Shown piece by piece: positions 16,375 through 25,882 of a stretch of 64,000 nt of DNA. Position 1 is the stretch's first letter. Every line of letters begins with the position of its first letter. Source of the stretch: an uncultured Lactobacillus sp. (GTDB lineage: Bacteria > Bacillota > Bacilli > Lactobacillales > Lactobacillaceae); contig CAJUTO010000002.1 in the NCBI GenBank assembly GCA_910589675.1, forward strand, positions 62,001 to 126,000. The letters run 5' to 3'. The notes under the pieces are model-generated. The model ran no database searches. It had not been told where the DNA came from and saw nothing but the letters and a program-made list of their open reading frames with translations. The translations under genes were made by a program, and so were the position numbers.

Positions 16375-17103
16375 TTATTTTTTGTATTTGTCGTCTAATT
16401 CTTTTGCAGCTGCTTCATCGACAATAACCGTTACGTCGGGATGCTTTTGCAAAATTGATGCAGGAACTTCTTCTGTAATAGGTCCTTCAATCATTTCTTT
16501 AATCGCGTGAGCTTTCTTTTCGCCAAAAGCCATCAACACGATCTTTTTGGCAGACATAATGTTGGCAATACCCATGCAGATTGCGCTAGTTGGAACTTCA
16601 TCAATGTTATCAAAGAAGCGAGAATTTGCCTTGATAGTATTTTCAGTAAGTTTAACTTCGCGCGTTACTGTATCAAATGAAGAACCGGGTTCGTTGAAGG
16701 CAATGTGGCCGTTTCGACCGATTCCGAGCAATTGAATATCAATTGGATTATCTTTAATAATCTTGTTGTAATCATCAGCTGCTTTTTTGGGATCTTTTAC
16801 AGCTTCAACACCATCAGGAACATAAGAATGTTTAAATGGCTTCTTGTTAAATAAGTGCTCCTTCATGAAATAGTGGTAACTTTGAGGATTATCAGGTTTT
16901 AAGCCGACATATTCGTCAAGGTTAATACTAGTTAAATCATCGCAATTAAGATCACTCTTAACCCAATTTTGGTAAAGAGTCACTGGGGTAGATCCAGTTG
17001 CAAGTCCTAAAACCTTAGCACCATTCTTGATACCTTTTTCAAAAATTTCAAAAGCTGCTGCTCCACCTTGAATGTCGTTTTGTCTAACAATAACTTTCAT
17101 CAT
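16375..17103 (-). CDS. nagB: Glucosamine-6-phosphate deaminase
   Basis: A 242-residue NagB converting glucosamine-6-phosphate to fructose-6-phosphate and ammonia in amino sugar catabolism. Family marks include [23 protein letters not shown], and [14 protein letters not shown] with the catalytic Asp/His region. Length matches short Gram-positive NagB enzymes. The start ATG at 17103 follows AGGAGG by 8 bases. The promoter carries two NagR-type boxes, so induction by amino sugars is expected. A hairpin with GU pairs on the minus strand (16336-16354) and a T5 run ends it. nagA and the regulator are not nearby. Confidence 0.95.
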   Translation of the reverse strand: MMKVIVRQNDIQGGAAAFEIFEKGIKNGAKVLGLATGSTPVTLYQNWVKSDLNCDDLTSINLDEYVGLKPDNPQSYHYFMKEHLFNKKPFKHSYVPDGVEAVKDPKKAADDYNKIIKDNPIDIQLLGIGRNGHIAFNEPGSSFDTVTREVKLTENTIKANSRFFDNIDEVPTSAICMGIANIMSAKKIVLMAFGEKKAHAIKEMIEGPITEEVPASILQKHPDVTVIVDEAAAKELDDKYKK

Positions 17104-17124
17104 GATTAAATCCTCCTTGTTTAC

Positions 17125-17165
17125 TGGTCTAGTCCATTATAAAATGGTCTATGCCATTTTGTCAA
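17125..17165 (-). promoter_or_regulatory. nagB promoter with two NagR (GntR/HutC-type) operators
   Basis: On the minus strand TTGACA (17160-17165), an 18-base spacer and a perfect TATAAT (17136-17141). One operator, TGGTCTATGCCA (17145-17156), fills the spacer; the second, TGGTCTAGTCCA (17125-17136), starts at the -10. Centres are 20 bases apart (two helix turns). Both resemble the TGGTCTAGACCA box of DasR/NagR repressors that respond to glucosamine-6-phosphate. Confidence 0.8.
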
Positions 17166-17217
17166 ATCAGAATATATTGAAATTTAGTAGTAGAATTTAA
17201 GTGAGGTGAAAAAAGTC

Positions 17218-18036
17218 ATGGATTTAACTGGAATAGGGATGGGTACCTGGAATATAGGCGAAGATCCCAAAAAGAAAAAAGATGAGATAGCCGCGCTCCG
17301 CTACGGCTTAGACAATGGGATAAGAATTATTGATACAGCGGAGATGTATGGTGAAGGTAAAAGTGAGAAGTTAATCGGTGAAGCGATTAAAGGTTATGAT
17401 CGCAGTCAAATGTATATTATTTCTAAGTTTTATCCTTACCATGCAACTCCGGACCTTGAAAGAAAAAGTTTGGAAGAGACTTTAACTAGGTTGAATACCG
17501 ATTATTTGGACCTTTATTTGCTTCATTGGCGCGGAAGTCATCGCTTGTCAGATACTGTGCGTGGGCTTGAAGAGTTGAAAAAAGAGGGCCTAATTCGTCA
17601 TTGGGGCGTTTCTAATTTTGATACTTCTGATATGCAGGAACTGTTCAGTGTGCCCAATGGAGAAAAATGTTATGCCAATGAAGATTTGTATAATTTGGAT
17701 CATCGTGGCGTTGAATATGATTTACTTCCATGGCAAAAGAAAAATCGGGTTAATTTTATTGGTTATTCACCTTTTAATTCAGGTGAAGGTAACACAATTC
17801 GAATTACTCATAATCTTAAAGCAGTTGCTCGTGCTCATGGCGCAACGCCGCATCAAATCATGCTTGCGTGGGCGCTTAGAAGTGGAGACGTTTTATCAAT
17901 TCCAAAAGCGGGCAAAATCACGCATATGAAGGAAAATCTTGCCGCCCAAAGAATAAAGTTAACAGACGATGAGTTAAGACTTATAAATAGCGATTTCACG
18001 CAACCAACTGCGAAACAACCACTGGCTACAATTTAG
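17218..18036 (+). CDS. Aldo/keto reductase
   Basis: A 272-residue NAD(P)H-dependent oxidoreductase with the family tetrad visible: Asp and Tyr in RIIDTAEMYGEGKSE, Lys in MYIISKFYPY and His in DYLDLYLLHWRG. The C-terminus has the cofactor loop SIPKAGK. The substrate is unknown. I use the ATG at 17218, about 9 bases after GAGGTG; a GTG at 17206 overlaps that site. Divergent from nagB across a 115-base region. No operon partner follows; a terminator lies about 90 bases downstream. Confidence 0.9.
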   Translation: MDLTGIGMGTWNIGEDPKKKKDEIAALRYGLDNGIRIIDTAEMYGEGKSEKLIGEAIKGYDRSQMYIISKFYPYHATPDLERKSLEETLTRLNTDYLDLYLLHWRGSHRLSDTVRGLEELKKEGLIRHWGVSNFDTSDMQELFSVPNGEKCYANEDLYNLDHRGVEYDLLPWQKKNRVNFIGYSPFNSGEGNTIRITHNLKAVARAHGATPHQIMLAWALRSGDVLSIPKAGKITHMKENLAAQRIKLTDDELRLINSDFTQPTAKQPLATI

Positions 18037-18071
18037 GAAAAACCACAAGATATGGAAATAATATACAGACT

Positions 18072-18104
18072 TTATCAACATCTTGTGGAAAACTCTGTGG
18101 ATTG
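18072..18104. other. Cluster of DnaA-box-like 9-mers
   Basis: TTATCAACA (18072-18080), TGTGGAAAA (18084-18092) and TGTGGATTG (18096-18104) fall in 33 bases. The first differs from the DnaA box TTATCCACA at one position; the complements of the others, TTTTCCACA and CAATCCACA, differ at one and two. They lie between a stop codon and its terminator. Binding by DnaA is inference. Confidence 0.4.
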
Positions 18105-18122
18105 TGTGTAACTTTTACTAAT

Positions 18123-18157
18123 AAAAAACTGTCTATCCAAATGAGATAGGCAGTTTT
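18123..18157 (+). terminator. Terminator after aldo/keto reductase
   Basis: Hairpin AAAAACTGTCTATC / GATAGGCAGTTTTT followed by a T-rich run. Confidence 0.85.
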
Positions 18158-18245
18158 TCTTTCTAAAAGATATTCAATTTTACTTAGGTAAAAGATGATA
18201 AGCAAAAATTCTAGCTAAACAAAATCTAAATACTACTATAAGTTT

Positions 18246-20582
18246 TTACTCGCTTCTTAAGGCAATGGCAGCATCCTTTTTGGCAGCCATTCTAGCAGGT
18301 AAGTGACCTCCAAGAAGTGTTAACACAGTTGAAATGATGATCAAGATCAACGCATGAACTGGATTGAGTTGAGCAACATTTGCTAGATCAGTAAGGTGAT
18401 AAATAACACTATTGATTGGGAAAGTTAACAAGTAGGCGATGCCCACACCCAATACACCAGCAAAGACACCCAAAATAAATGTTTCTGCGTCGAATACTCG
18501 GGTAATGTCACGCTTTCTAGCACCTAAAGCCTTCAGTACACCAATTTCTTTAGTTCTTTCAAGCACTGAAGTGTACGTCAAGATTCCGATCATAATCATA
18601 GAAGTGATTAACGAAATTGCCGCAAAGGCAACTAAAACGGTTGTAATTCCGTTTAATAAGCCACCTGTCATCGTCGTAACGGCACTAGACATATCAGTGT
18701 AAATGATCTGATCCTTTTTACTCTTACCCTTATTCCATTTATCGAGGTAATCTAGGACTTTGTCTTTAGAATCAAAGTTGTTTGGATAGATCATAATTCC
18801 AGTTGGAATAGCTGTGGCACCTAGAGTCTGTAACATTTGCTCTTTTTGAGAATTATTCATACTTTGTCCTGTTAAAACATTTCGATCAGTAGCTTTTTGA
18901 GCTTTAACAATGGTAGAGTTCTCATTTTGATCAATCACATTTTGAGTTAACTTATCACTATAAGCAATTCCAGTTGAAAGAAGAGCCATTGAATCTTCGT
19001 TTTTTGGTCTAATAACAGCACTCAAGCGCAATTTAGTTCCAGAATTGTACATGTTTTGGCTAGTTTTACGTGGGACAAACATCCCCGTTGGCAATTCTTG
19101 ATAGTAATTATTATTTGAAACTACGCTGAATTGCTTACCAATCAATTTATTAAATTTGACCTTATTTCCATCTTCAACGTCAAAACCTAAATTCTTAAGA
19201 GAATTGATGTTAACGGTGTTTTTGTTATCAGTAACTAAAACAAGGTCAGTATCTTTAGTAGGCCAAGCTCCAGATAAAAGCTGATAGTTTTGCTTTAAGA
19301 AATTACCCTTGCTCTTATCTAGAGTAGTTGGAAAGACGCTGGAGCCGATTCCCATAGAACTCATGGCTTGTGAACGCATGGCTGAGATGGACTGGCTTGC
19401 ATTTTGGTCAACATTTGAAAATTGCACACGTTGAATTTTACCATTTACTTGAGAAAGCAAGTTTAAATTAGTGGCACGTTGATAAGAAATGTTGTTGGCA
19501 TAGTTTGGATTGATCTTTTTGATGTAATCGATGTATTTTTGCGTAATTTTATTAGTGTGAGTTGCCTGTTGATTTTGATCTTTTTGAGCCGTTATATAGC
19601 CGTGATTTTTGACATTTTTATCCGATTCTTTGCGCGTTTCAACGGACATCATGTCAGTGGCTGTCTGTGTAATTGAAACAGGATATTTGGCCAAAGCCTT
19701 ACTCATGGTAGTATTGATTTGCTTTTGAAAACCATTAGATATAGCCAAAACAACTGCAATCGAAATAATCCCAATACTTGATGCAAAAGCCGTTAAAGTA
19801 GTTCTAGCCTTCTTAGTCATAATATTGGTAAAACTAAGCTTGATCGCATTCCAATATGACATCTTGGTACGCTTGAGTTTGAAAGTGTCCTTGACGTCAT
19901 GCGGAGTATAAGGATCAGAGTCGCTAAGAATCTTACCATCTTGAAAACGCACGATTCTAGTAGCGTATTGCTCAGCGAGTTCGGGGTTGTGGGTAACCAT
20001 GATAACTAAGCGATCCTTGGAGAGCTTTTTGATTAATTCCATGATTTGGACAGAAGTTTCTGTATCAAGAGCTCCCGTTGGTTCGTCACAAAGCAAAATA
20101 TCTGGATCATTAGCTATTGCTCGGGCAATAGCTACACGCTGCATTTGTCCACCAGATAATTGGTTAGGCTTTTTATCGATGTGATCCTTTAAGCCGACTT
20201 CGGTTAAAGCTTTGATAGCTTTTTCATGACGCTTTTTAGCAGGAACGCCAGACAAGGTCATTCCTAGTTCCACGTTGGCTACAATTGATAGGTGAGAAAT
20301 CAAGTTATAGTTTTGGAAAATGAAACCGACGGTGTTGTTTCGATAAGCGTCCCAGTCAGTTTCGGTAAAGTTCTTAGTGGACTTCCCGTTGATGATCATG
20401 TCACCTTTATCATAACGGTCTAAACCACCGATAACATTTAATAAAGTGGTTTTCCCTGAACCACTGGGGCCAAGAATTGCGACAAATTCTTGATCACGAA
20501 AAGAAATGGAGACATCGTCTAATGCATGGGTAACGTTGTCTCCAACGTGATAAGATTTGTATAAGTGCTCAAGTTGAAGCAT
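18246..20582 (-). CDS. MacB-type ABC transporter, ATPase fused to FtsX-like permease
   Basis: A 778-residue protein. Residues 1-225 are a MacB-class ATPase (Walker [10 protein letters not shown], signature [14 protein letters not shown], Walker [13 protein letters not shown]). A first membrane helix near 265-290 is followed by a large extracellular domain to about residue 640 and three C-terminal helices with the FtsX motif [17 protein letters not shown]. Such systems use mechanotransmission in peptide resistance or lipoprotein handling; no two-component system or partner is adjacent. The ATPase-permease order in one chain is typical of lactobacilli. Confidence 0.9.
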   Translation of the reverse strand: MLQLEHLYKSYHVGDNVTHALDDVSISFRDQEFVAILGPSGSGKTTLLNVIGGLDRYDKGDMIINGKSTKNFTETDWDAYRNNTVGFIFQNYNLISHLSIVANVELGMTLSGVPAKKRHEKAIKALTEVGLKDHIDKKPNQLSGGQMQRVAIARAIANDPDILLCDEPTGALDTETSVQIMELIKKLSKDRLVIMVTHNPELAEQYATRIVRFQDGKILSDSDPYTPHDVKDTFKLKRTKMSYWNAIKLSFTNIMTKKARTTLTAFASSIGIISIAVVLAISNGFQKQINTTMSKALAKYPVSITQTATDMMSVETRKESDKNVKNHGYITAQKDQNQQATHTNKITQKYIDYIKKINPNYANNISYQRATNLNLLSQVNGKIQRVQFSNVDQNASQSISAMRSQAMSSMGIGSSVFPTTLDKSKGNFLKQNYQLLSGAWPTKDTDLVLVTDNKNTVNINSLKNLGFDVEDGNKVKFNKLIGKQFSVVSNNNYYQELPTGMFVPRKTSQNMYNSGTKLRLSAVIRPKNEDSMALLSTGIAYSDKLTQNVIDQNENSTIVKAQKATDRNVLTGQSMNNSQKEQMLQTLGATAIPTGIMIYPNNFDSKDKVLDYLDKWNKGKSKKDQIIYTDMSSAVTTMTGGLLNGITTVLVAFAAISLITSMIMIGILTYTSVLERTKEIGVLKALGARKRDITRVFDAETFILGVFAGVLGVGIAYLLTFPINSVIYHLTDLANVAQLNPVHALILIIISTVLTLLGGHLPARMAAKKDAAIALRSE

Positions 20583-20682
20583 ATGCTATTCCTTTCTACG
20601 TATATAATTTGATTATTAAAATTATATCATTAAGTTAAGAATTTATTTAATTAGTCAGCTCAGCTTAGGCAATTCTTAAAGG

Positions 20683-21780
20683 TTACATCATTTGGTATTT
20701 GGCAATATTTAAAGCAATAAGAATAGCCTGAACGACGCAGAATATTGTGATTAAACCAATTACAATAAAATGGCGTTTTTTATGCATAACGAATACACCG
20801 GCAAATTCACGAATTATTGCATTTGGTAAAAAGTAAAGTCGGGTATAGCAACCTACTCCGTTAGCACGTAAACCAGCCATTTTTGCATAAAGGGCCGCGC
20901 GGAAGATATGGTAATTATTGCTAAAGAATTTGGCTTTAAAGTTACTATTACCCTAATCTTGAATCGCAATTTCTTTTGAAAAGAGCATGTTTTGATAAGT
21001 GTTTTTTGATTGATCCTCCAGTAAAATATCCTTAGGATCAATTCCGCGACTAATTGCATAATTTGCCATGGCTTGTGCTTCGGAAATTTTTTCATCGCCA
21101 CCTTGTCCACCCGACATGATAAATTTTGGCGTTTTGCGGCCTTTAAGCTCTTGTTTATTTGCAAATTGGATAGCTCGGTCTATTCTTGCAGCTAAAAGTG
21201 GCGTTACGACCTCTCCATGTAAGAGGCCGGCTCCTAAAACGATAAGGTAGTCTTGATTATAATGACGTGGAACGAATTGGTAGAGCAGCAAGTTAACTAA
21301 AAAGTTGTACATAATGAAAAGAAGATAGACTGCAATAACTGGAGCAGTTGTTAAGAGTGCATTAAGCCAGCGCGGGAAGTAGCGAGCAGGTCCAGTAAGA
21401 GAAATTATCCAAACCATAATTAAGCTGATTCCTAAAAGAAGCGTCAGCAAGTTCGGAAGAGTGTGGCTCTCATATTTCCAAACAAAATAGGCATTCCAAA
21501 AACAGAATAGCCATGAAAAGGCGATTACAACAAATACTAAGAAGAAAAATCCCAATACTAAAAGAGCATAGACCATCTGCAGCGTCTTTAAATGAGTTGA
21601 AAATATCATAATGGTTGTCCATGCAGCGAGTAAAATAAGAAAAATAGTAAATAAAATACCGTTAATTAATCTACGTGGCTCAACTAACCAGGAGATTAAG
21701 AAGGCAAATAGTGATATAGTTAAAAGAATGGAAAAATAGGAGAATTCCCTATTTTGTGCAAAAAAGTGTAAGTATGTCAT
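20683..21780 (-). pseudogene. YdcF/DUF218 (SanA-like) membrane protein gene, interrupted by an in-frame TAG
   Basis: Read through one stop, this frame gives a 365-codon DUF218 protein of normal length. It starts with six or more hydrophobic segments, then the DUF218 domain (VLGAGLLHGEVVTPLLAARI, MSGGQGGDEKISEAQAM, EDQSKNTYQNMLFSKEI), and after the stop the conserved SNNYHIFRAALYA block plus two C-terminal helices. The only lesion is the amber codon at 20953-20955. The frame stays open on both sides for 275 and 89 codons, so inactivation is recent, or the base is a sequencing error. The first part alone would lack the SNNYH motif. Confidence 0.85.
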
Positions 21781-21861
21781 ATAGTTCGACCCCTTGGGTA
21801 TGTTGTGTTATGTCCATTATAATTAAGTATTGGTAAAATTTGAATTAAAGGTGTTGAAATT

Positions 21862-22533
21862 ATGAGAAAGTTTTTCCACTATGCTGGCAACATTGCGGTA
21901 ATGTTTTTGGCATTCGTCATCTACACACTCTTAGAGGAATTTTATTTCTATCCTCAACTTATCCATCTTCGCTATCACATTCCTAATCAGGCCTTTGTTA
22001 CAGCAGTCTTAACGGTACTGGTGATGGGCTTTTTGTTTTGGCTTTATAAAAAAGAACTCCGTGAAGTCAATTATTGGGGTTTTAATAAAGAACCGCACTG
22101 GGATGCAAAGAGATTGGGAATTGCCGTGATTGGCTTTTTCTTGATCTTCTTTTTAGGAGCGATTACTTTAACGCTGGTAAACAGAGGAGGTCATAGTGTT
22201 TCTTCTAATCAGGCGGCCTTGAATCAATTAGCCGATCGAAATACAGGTCTATTTAAAATCATGGTGGGTTTTGTGGGGCCATTTTGTGAGGAAACAATTT
22301 TTAGAGGGATGTTTTTCAATACATTCTTTACTAAAGCTACGCGTTTCAATAAGTGGATTGGAATTTTAGTCTGCGGTTTTCTCTTTGCTTATGTACATGA
22401 TCCAATGATTACCAAGTACATTGTAGTTTACTGGGTATTGGGATGCGTGCTTTCATGGGTATATTTGACAACTAAGGATTTGCGTTACTCTATGATCACG
22501 CATATGGCATATAACTGTATTGGATTATTTTAG
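21862..22533 (+). CDS. CPBP-family intramembrane metalloprotease (Abi/CAAX)
   Basis: A 223-residue membrane protein with about seven helices and the CPBP motifs: EETIFRGMFFN (about residues 143-153), FAYVHDP, and a C-terminal HMAYN. Gram-positive members process or protect against peptides, or have unknown roles. AAAGGTG lies about 9 bases before the ATG. It is divergent from the broken DUF218 gene and stands alone, ending at a clear terminator shared with the convergent rgg gene. Confidence 0.9.
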   Translation: MRKFFHYAGNIAVMFLAFVIYTLLEEFYFYPQLIHLRYHIPNQAFVTAVLTVLVMGFLFWLYKKELREVNYWGFNKEPHWDAKRLGIAVIGFFLIFFLGAITLTLVNRGGHSVSSNQAALNQLADRNTGLFKIMVGFVGPFCEETIFRGMFFNTFFTKATRFNKWIGILVCGFLFAYVHDPMITKYIVVYWVLGCVLSWVYLTTKDLRYSMITHMAYNCIGLF

Positions 22534-22548
22534 TTTCATGGGAAACAG

Positions 22549-22594
22549 AAAAAGCTAATAGACTCATCTGAAAGAGAATCTGTTAGCTTTTTGT
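22549..22594. terminator. Bidirectional terminator between CPBP and rgg genes
   Basis: AAAAAGCTAATAGA / TCTGTTAGCTTTTT hairpin in the short space between convergent genes. Confidence 0.8.
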
Positions 22595-22599
22595 TATGC

Positions 22600-23451
22600 T
22601 CAATAATCAGTTAATACTTGCACATGCTTAAAAATATCAATAAAGATGTTAGTAGATTTGATCAATCCTAAATTTTGAACAATGTCAATGAATGTTAAGA
22701 CAATTTGCTTATCATGAGTCTTTGTATATTGGATGACCTTTTCTAAAAATGTAAATACTAAAGTAAAGAATTCTAAATAATGTGGCATTTCAATTGCTTT
22801 AATCTCATTTAGTAATTTTTGTGCATGAATCACATCTTTGCGAAAAATCAGGGAAATTGTTGCATCGCCTAGAATACCCAACATCACCATCAAGTTATTT
22901 ACATCCTGATCAGCTAAAGAATGATTATGAAGAACATTCATGGCAATAGCATAAACTTTATCAGGTTTGATCATGAAAACACAGTTACCAAAAAAGCTTA
23001 AGTCCCAACTGGTCCAAATAGTGGTTTTTGAGAGATAAGTATATAGATGCATCTGATCTTGAAATGGTAACAGATTTTCCCCAGTAATGAGTAAATACTG
23101 ATTACACAAAATAATTGCTAAATATAAATCGTAAATTTTACGCTTGGTGTGGTAAATCTTGAGCTGCTTTAATGCTAAAGTCTTAATTTGAGCATTATCT
23201 TCCTTGTCTATTGCTTCAATGTATTCTTGAGGAATTTCATTTTCTTGTTTAAGTTTAGCGTAATTGATGAATTCTGTGGGGGTAACGTGAATATGATTTA
23301 AGAGAGCTAGTACTTTGTTGAATTCAAGGGTAATTTTGCCATTTTCCCACCGAGAGAGATTAGATGGATCACAAATTCCTTTTGAAGCTTGCACCAATGT
23401 TATATTTTGTTCTTTTCTTAATTTACGAAATTTTTCTCCAATTGACGTCAT
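22600..23451 (-). CDS. Rgg/GadR/MutR-family transcriptional regulator 1
   Basis: A 283-residue protein with an N-terminal XRE-type helix-turn-helix (IGEKFRKLRKEQNITLVQASKGICDPSNLSRWENGK) and the helical repeat C-terminal domain of Rgg proteins, which in streptococci binds short hydrophobic pheromones. It is divergent from an ABC exporter gene across about 100 bases holding a perfect 16-base palindrome. The exporter is the likely target. I found no clear pheromone ORF in the gap. Confidence 0.88.
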   Translation of the reverse strand: MTSIGEKFRKLRKEQNITLVQASKGICDPSNLSRWENGKITLEFNKVLALLNHIHVTPTEFINYAKLKQENEIPQEYIEAIDKEDNAQIKTLALKQLKIYHTKRKIYDLYLAIILCNQYLLITGENLLPFQDQMHLYTYLSKTTIWTSWDLSFFGNCVFMIKPDKVYAIAMNVLHNHSLADQDVNNLMVMLGILGDATISLIFRKDVIHAQKLLNEIKAIEMPHYLEFFTLVFTFLEKVIQYTKTHDKQIVLTFIDIVQNLGLIKSTNIFIDIFKHVQVLTDY

Positions 23452-23471
23452 TTTTTCTCCTTAAACTTTGT

Positions 23472-23487
23472 ATTGCATATATGCAAT
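23472..23487. promoter_or_regulatory. Perfect palindrome in the rgg-exporter divergent promoter
   Basis: ATTGCATATATGCAAT is a perfect 16-base inverted repeat, lying 20 bases before the rgg start and about 30 bases upstream of a -10-like CATAAT for the exporter. Its position suits the Rgg regulator acting on both genes; binding is inferred. Confidence 0.55.
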
Positions 23488-23552
23488 TTATCATTTTTAA
23501 CTAAAAAAATCATGCCATAATAGCTTCAATTTCAAAGAAAAGAGAAGATATT

Positions 23553-25127
23553 ATGCTGTATAAATATTCAAATCATTTCAAGTTTGTCTTAATGATTATT
23601 GCTGGTCTTTTGGCAAGTTCTATGACAATCGTAATGGCTTATATGGTGCAAACTTTGACGAATATCGCTACGGAAAAGAAATGGAATCAAGTTGGTAACT
23701 TCTTATTGATTGTTTTAACTGGTTATGTGCTTTCCTTTTTAGCAAGTTTAGTTTTTAATCGGTTAAAAACTAGTGCCATTAAAGAGGTTAATACTTACCT
23801 ACGTATTCATATCTTTAAAGGGATGCTGAATCAAAGTGTAGAAGAAAATACGAATAGTTTAGGTTTTTTAACTAGTGATTTTAAATTACTCGAAACTAAT
23901 CGATTTAACGCTCAAATTGAAATTTTAATGCAAGGTTGTACCTTACTAATGGCTTTAGGATATGCCTTAGTAGTTAACTGGTTAGTAACTTTGCTCTTCT
24001 TAATTGGTTCTTTTGTGCCAATGCTCGTTTCAAGCCTTTTTCAAAAGGCTATTCAATCAGCATCAGAAAATTGGACGAAAGCTAATAGCGATTATGTTAA
24101 TCAAACTAAAAATTTCTTAGCTGGAAGTCAGACGTTAAGACTATATGGTAAACAAGATAATGCCACTAAGAAAAATCAAATTCAAGTTTTGAAGTTGGAA
24201 TCGGCATTACGTAAAATGAATCTTTTAGATCTTGATACAGGTTCATGGATAAATTTACTAGCTAGTTCTATAACATTTTTAGTGCCATTTTTAGTCGGAA
24301 TCTATATGGTGATTAAAGGATTAACGACCTTAGGAGCTTTATTTGCAATTGTGCAATTAGCTAATTCTTTTGTAAATCCAATTCTAATAATTTTGGACGA
24401 CCGTAATAAACTTTCAACTACTAAGAAAATTGTTGAAAAGACTAACACCTACTTAACTTTGGCAGAAAAGAAGCAAAATAAAAAGAAAGAAAAGGTAAGG
24501 GATTTAACTTTTACAGATATTTCTCTCAAGCGAAAAGATAAACAATTTATTGAAGGTCTTAACCTAACAATAAAGGTAGGGAGTAAACAAGCGATTATTG
24601 GGCCTTCTGGAATGGGAAAATCCACCTTATTGCAATTCATGATGTATGGTAGTTTTGGAAAAGCTGAACAAATTTTACTTAATCAAAAATTGAAAAAAGC
24701 TGGAACGTTTACAGATCTATTTGCTTATGCTAGTCAAGCTCCGGTGATTTTTGCAGAAAGTTTGTGGTTCAATTTGACTTTAGGAGCAAACATTGCACGC
24801 GATAAAGTACTAGAAGTATGTGAAAAACTGGATTTAATATCACTTGTAAAGGAAAAAGGATTTGAATATTACCTAGGAAATAATGCAGATCAATTATCAG
24901 GAGGTCAATTGGAAAGAATTGAACTTGCCAGGGCAATTTTAGCCAATCGACCTATATTATTACTGGATGAAATCAATGCGTCACTTGATAAGAAAACATC
25001 TGATGAAATACATCAATATTTACTAAATTCAAACTTAACTTTTGTAGAAGTGATTCATCATTATAATAATGATGAACTTAGTGAATATGATGGAATTATT
25101 GATTTGAATGATTATAGAAGTAATTAA
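23553..25127 (+). CDS. ABC exporter, fused permease and ATPase (524 aa), Rgg-linked
   Basis: A half-transporter with six predicted helices (residues 1-290) and an ATPase with Walker A GPSGMGKST (about 349), signature SGGQLERIELARAIL (about 448) and Walker B ILLLDEINASLD (about 467). The Walker A has Met where Gly/Ser is usual, and the aspartate after LDEIN is kept (SLD). It has the same length and layout as the exporter at 5315. Divergent from rgg 1, which probably controls it. The substrate is unknown; no leader-peptide protease domain. Confidence 0.88.
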   Translation: MLYKYSNHFKFVLMIIAGLLASSMTIVMAYMVQTLTNIATEKKWNQVGNFLLIVLTGYVLSFLASLVFNRLKTSAIKEVNTYLRIHIFKGMLNQSVEENTNSLGFLTSDFKLLETNRFNAQIEILMQGCTLLMALGYALVVNWLVTLLFLIGSFVPMLVSSLFQKAIQSASENWTKANSDYVNQTKNFLAGSQTLRLYGKQDNATKKNQIQVLKLESALRKMNLLDLDTGSWINLLASSITFLVPFLVGIYMVIKGLTTLGALFAIVQLANSFVNPILIILDDRNKLSTTKKIVEKTNTYLTLAEKKQNKKKEKVRDLTFTDISLKRKDKQFIEGLNLTIKVGSKQAIIGPSGMGKSTLLQFMMYGSFGKAEQILLNQKLKKAGTFTDLFAYASQAPVIFAESLWFNLTLGANIARDKVLEVCEKLDLISLVKEKGFEYYLGNNADQLSGGQLERIELARAILANRPILLLDEINASLDKKTSDEIHQYLLNSNLTFVEVIHHYNNDELSEYDGIIDLNDYRSN

Positions 25128-25148
25128 CGAATACTAGCGTTCTAGTGC

Positions 25149-25177
25149 TTGACTACTAATTGTACATTTTGTATATT
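25149..25177 (+). promoter_or_regulatory. Promoter of DUF4097 gene
   Basis: TTGACT (25149-25154), 17-base spacer, TATATT (25172-25177), about 55 bases before the ATG, so the DUF4097 gene is not solely dependent on the exporter promoter. Confidence 0.6.
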
Positions 25178-25232
25178 TTATCTGATTTATTCAAAAATAA
25201 TACTAAATTAGTAGATCTTTGGAGGATTATTC

Positions 25233-25850
25233 ATGAGGAGAAAAGTTGCGATAAAAAATATAATTATATTCTCTCTTATATTTTTAGTTGGAATATGGTT
25301 ACTATTGACATTAAGCTCCAAGCAAGGAGAGTCTGCTACTGTTAAAAATTTAAGTGTTCCTAAATTTAGTAAGATTGATGTAGATACTAGTAATGCTGAT
25401 ATTGAAATTAAAAAAGGGGATAGTTATAAAGTTATTTACAATGGAAAAGAAAATACAATTCCTGATATAAAAGTAAAACGAGATACATTGCAAATTACTT
25501 CTCCCCACCACTCCTTTATTATGGGTAATATTTGGGACCTCTTTAATCGACGTAGAAGAGTGCCACTTATCACAATTATTGTTCCTACCAGTAATATAGG
25601 GGATATTTCAATCAATAGCTCTAACGGAAATGTAACCGCGAAGAATGTTGTTATTAGACAAGGAGAAATTGATACTTCAAATGGCAGTGTGAATATTTCT
25701 CATAGTGATGCTGAAGGTTATGATTTATCAACTTCAAATGGTGTGGTAACTTTTAAAGGGAAAAAGAAGGGTGAAGAATACAGCAAAAAATCTAATACCA
25801 ATAGTGTGGTAGAAATAGACACTTCCAATGGAAACATTAATGTGAACTAA
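25233..25850 (+). CDS. DUF4097 beta-helix-like protein with N-terminal membrane anchor
   Basis: A 205-residue protein with a membrane helix (about residues 7-25) and an outer domain of short beta repeats typical of DUF4097: recurring DTSNADIEI, NSSNGNVTA, DTSNGSVNI, STSNGVVTF and DTSNGNINV units spaced about 20 residues. The role of the family is unknown; some members sit beside envelope-stress regulators. A GGAGG site is 8 bases before the ATG. A related lipoprotein lies at 51883. A terminator follows directly. Confidence 0.85.
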   Translation: MRRKVAIKNIIIFSLIFLVGIWLLLTLSSKQGESATVKNLSVPKFSKIDVDTSNADIEIKKGDSYKVIYNGKENTIPDIKVKRDTLQITSPHHSFIMGNIWDLFNRRRRVPLITIIVPTSNIGDISINSSNGNVTAKNVVIRQGEIDTSNGSVNISHSDAEGYDLSTSNGVVTFKGKKKGEEYSKKSNTNSVVEIDTSNGNINVN

Positions 25851-25878
25851 AAAGAAGTTAGCTTTTGCTAACTTCTTT
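25851..25878. terminator. Terminator between DUF4097 and antiporter genes
   Basis: AAAGAAGTTAGC / GCTAACTTCTTT hairpin with a TTTT loop and flanking A and T runs, serving convergent genes. Confidence 0.85.
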
Positions 25879-25882
25879 TACT

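Noticed and set aside
20853..21164. 103-codon minus-strand ORF overlapping the DUF218 pseudogene
   Set aside because: It is out of frame with the conserved DUF218 sequence; the true second part continues in the original frame after the TAG, so this is not a frameshift.
25160..25345. 61-codon ORF before and across the DUF4097 start
   Set aside because: Overlaps a promoter and the N-terminus of a supported gene in another frame; no ribosome binding site.
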